Source: Adenophora triphylla var. japonica (taxonomy: Eukaryota; Streptophyta; Magnoliopsida; Asterales; Campanulaceae). From it: 64,000 nucleotides of DNA. The stretch's first letter is position 1. The number at the start of each line of letters is the position of its first letter. Below the pieces are notes generated by a model that was given only the letters and a program-made list of their open reading frames with translations, did no database searches and was not told the origin of the DNA. Below, in pieces: positions 63,522 to 64,000 of this stretch. A program made the position numbers and the translations under genes. The stretch is from positions 1 to 64,000 of the forward strand of contig JAFEMH010000982.1 in assembly GCA_022495995.1 (NCBI GenBank), in the 5' to 3' direction.

Positions 63522-64000
63522 ATGAGCCCAAAGCCCAAACACCTACCCTCCTTCATTCCCAGACATCTGAACCCTCGTGCCTTTTCCCCCGCAGCTCCTC
63601 ACAAAGGTTGGTTCCGGACACCGGGTCACCGTTTGATCAGTTGGGAAGAGTCAAGCGCATCGTCAGCTTCGCCGTTTATTCCGACTCCGGGTTTCGAGAA
63701 TGTACGCATCAGCGGTAATGATGGGGATAACGTCACTCCGCCTCCTGGGACTCCTCAAACAGAACCGCAATGGAATCGGTTAGCTGAACGGATGAGAGTG
63801 CGACGGGAAGCACTGGTGAACGGCCTTATGGAGGCTATCAAAAGCCATGGATTGGCCGCCGAGTCTCAACCCGGATGGCACCTTCCTTTGTGGAAGAAGA
63901 GGAAGACCTCAATCCCGCTCTTGGTCAACCCGACTACTCCAGGATGCCACCACCAGCCTCCCACGGTACTACCACCACGAGCCCATGCTCCTCGATCTCT
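63522..64000 (+). CDS. gag: gag of F, N-terminal part (runs off the window)
   Basis: The best-preserved gag start of the family. From the ATG at 63522 the frame is open through MSPKPKHLPSFIP, HKGWFRTPGHRLISWEESSA, GNDGDNVTPPPGTPQTEPQW and ERMRVRREALVNGLMEAIKS before shifting near 63860. It fixes the start codon for A (15526), B (21637) and D (51775). The Gag core and zinc motif lie beyond the edge. Confidence 0.75.
   Translation, partial: MSPKPKHLPSFIPRHLNPRAFSPAAPHKGWFRTPGHRLISWEESSASSASPFIPTPGFENVRISGNDGDNVTPPPGTPQTEPQWNRLAERMRVRREALVNGLMEAIKSHGLAAESQPGWHLPLWKKRKTSIPLLVNPTTPGCHHQPPTVLPPRAHAPRS

Larger units (their letters stand above)
60295..64000 (+). mobile_element. Element F: third unit of the tandem, cut by the window edge
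   Basis: LTR3 is followed by an intact primer site, leader and gag start, so the LTR-internal-LTR-internal series continues to the right. The F leader has no insertion at the E site and its gag region shows no element at the C site as far as it can be read (63920-63935). Confidence 0.85.

Noticed and set aside
1..64000. A bacterial-style defence or biosynthetic system
   Set aside because: The window is plant repeat DNA with eukaryotic introns, LTRs and tRNA-primed elements. No operon-like gene series is present.

Overview
This window is plant nuclear DNA made almost entirely of LTR retrotransposons. I see no ordinary host gene, tRNA, rRNA or CRISPR array. The plant diagnosis rests on Ty3/gypsy proteins typed as Tat/Ogre-like and Tekay/Del-like, antisense genes with plant-mobile-domain-like and gypsy-transposon-like proteins, tRNA-type primer sites, TG...CA LTR ends with 5-bp target duplications, and T-rich introns. 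The species cannot be read from the sequence; a eudicot is my guess.

Layout. (1) Element A, 1-18563, minus strand, its 3' LTR cut by the window edge. It is a Tat/Ogre-like element with 5' LTR (16827-18563), primer site, leader, gag, protease and the C-terminal half of integrase, but reverse transcriptase and RNase H are missing. Between integrase and the 3' LTR lie two genes on the opposite strand (a plant-mobile-domain gene at about 3402-6302 and a DUF7745-like gene at about 6814-8133) and an array of about 18 units of 70 bp. (2) A plus-strand tandem of the same family, LTR1-internal B-LTR2-internal D-LTR3-internal F, from 18656 to beyond 64000. B, D and F share single LTRs. B and D carry only gag, followed by about 6 kb of non-coding sequence packed with minisatellites and a recurrent hairpin module. 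(3) Element C (22035-30777, minus) is nested in the gag of B, with a GGTCA target duplication: a Tekay/Del-like element with 2.54-kb LTRs and a badly decayed 3.66-kb interior. (4) Element E (41169-50944, minus) is nested in the leader of D, with an ACTGC target duplication: a nearly complete and very young Tat-lineage element (gag, PR, RT, RNase H, INT) with a spliced antisense gene. B lacks E and D lacks C, so the B/D duplication predates both insertions.

How the parts relate. A, B, D and F share LTR ends, primer site, leader and gag N-terminus, so B/D look like gag-only derivatives of an A-like lineage that would need pol in trans. E is the only element here with a recognisable RT-RNase H.

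Caution on sequence quality. Where two near-identical copies can be compared (C LTRs, B/D interiors, LTR1-3), differences cluster at CAG/CTG, the symmetric CHG methylation context, and include small indels. This looks like basecalling error in heavily methylated DNA. Many frameshifts and stops in A, B, C and D may therefore not be real, so reading frames are described as broken rather than dead. Family names come from motif recognition by eye; no database search was run.
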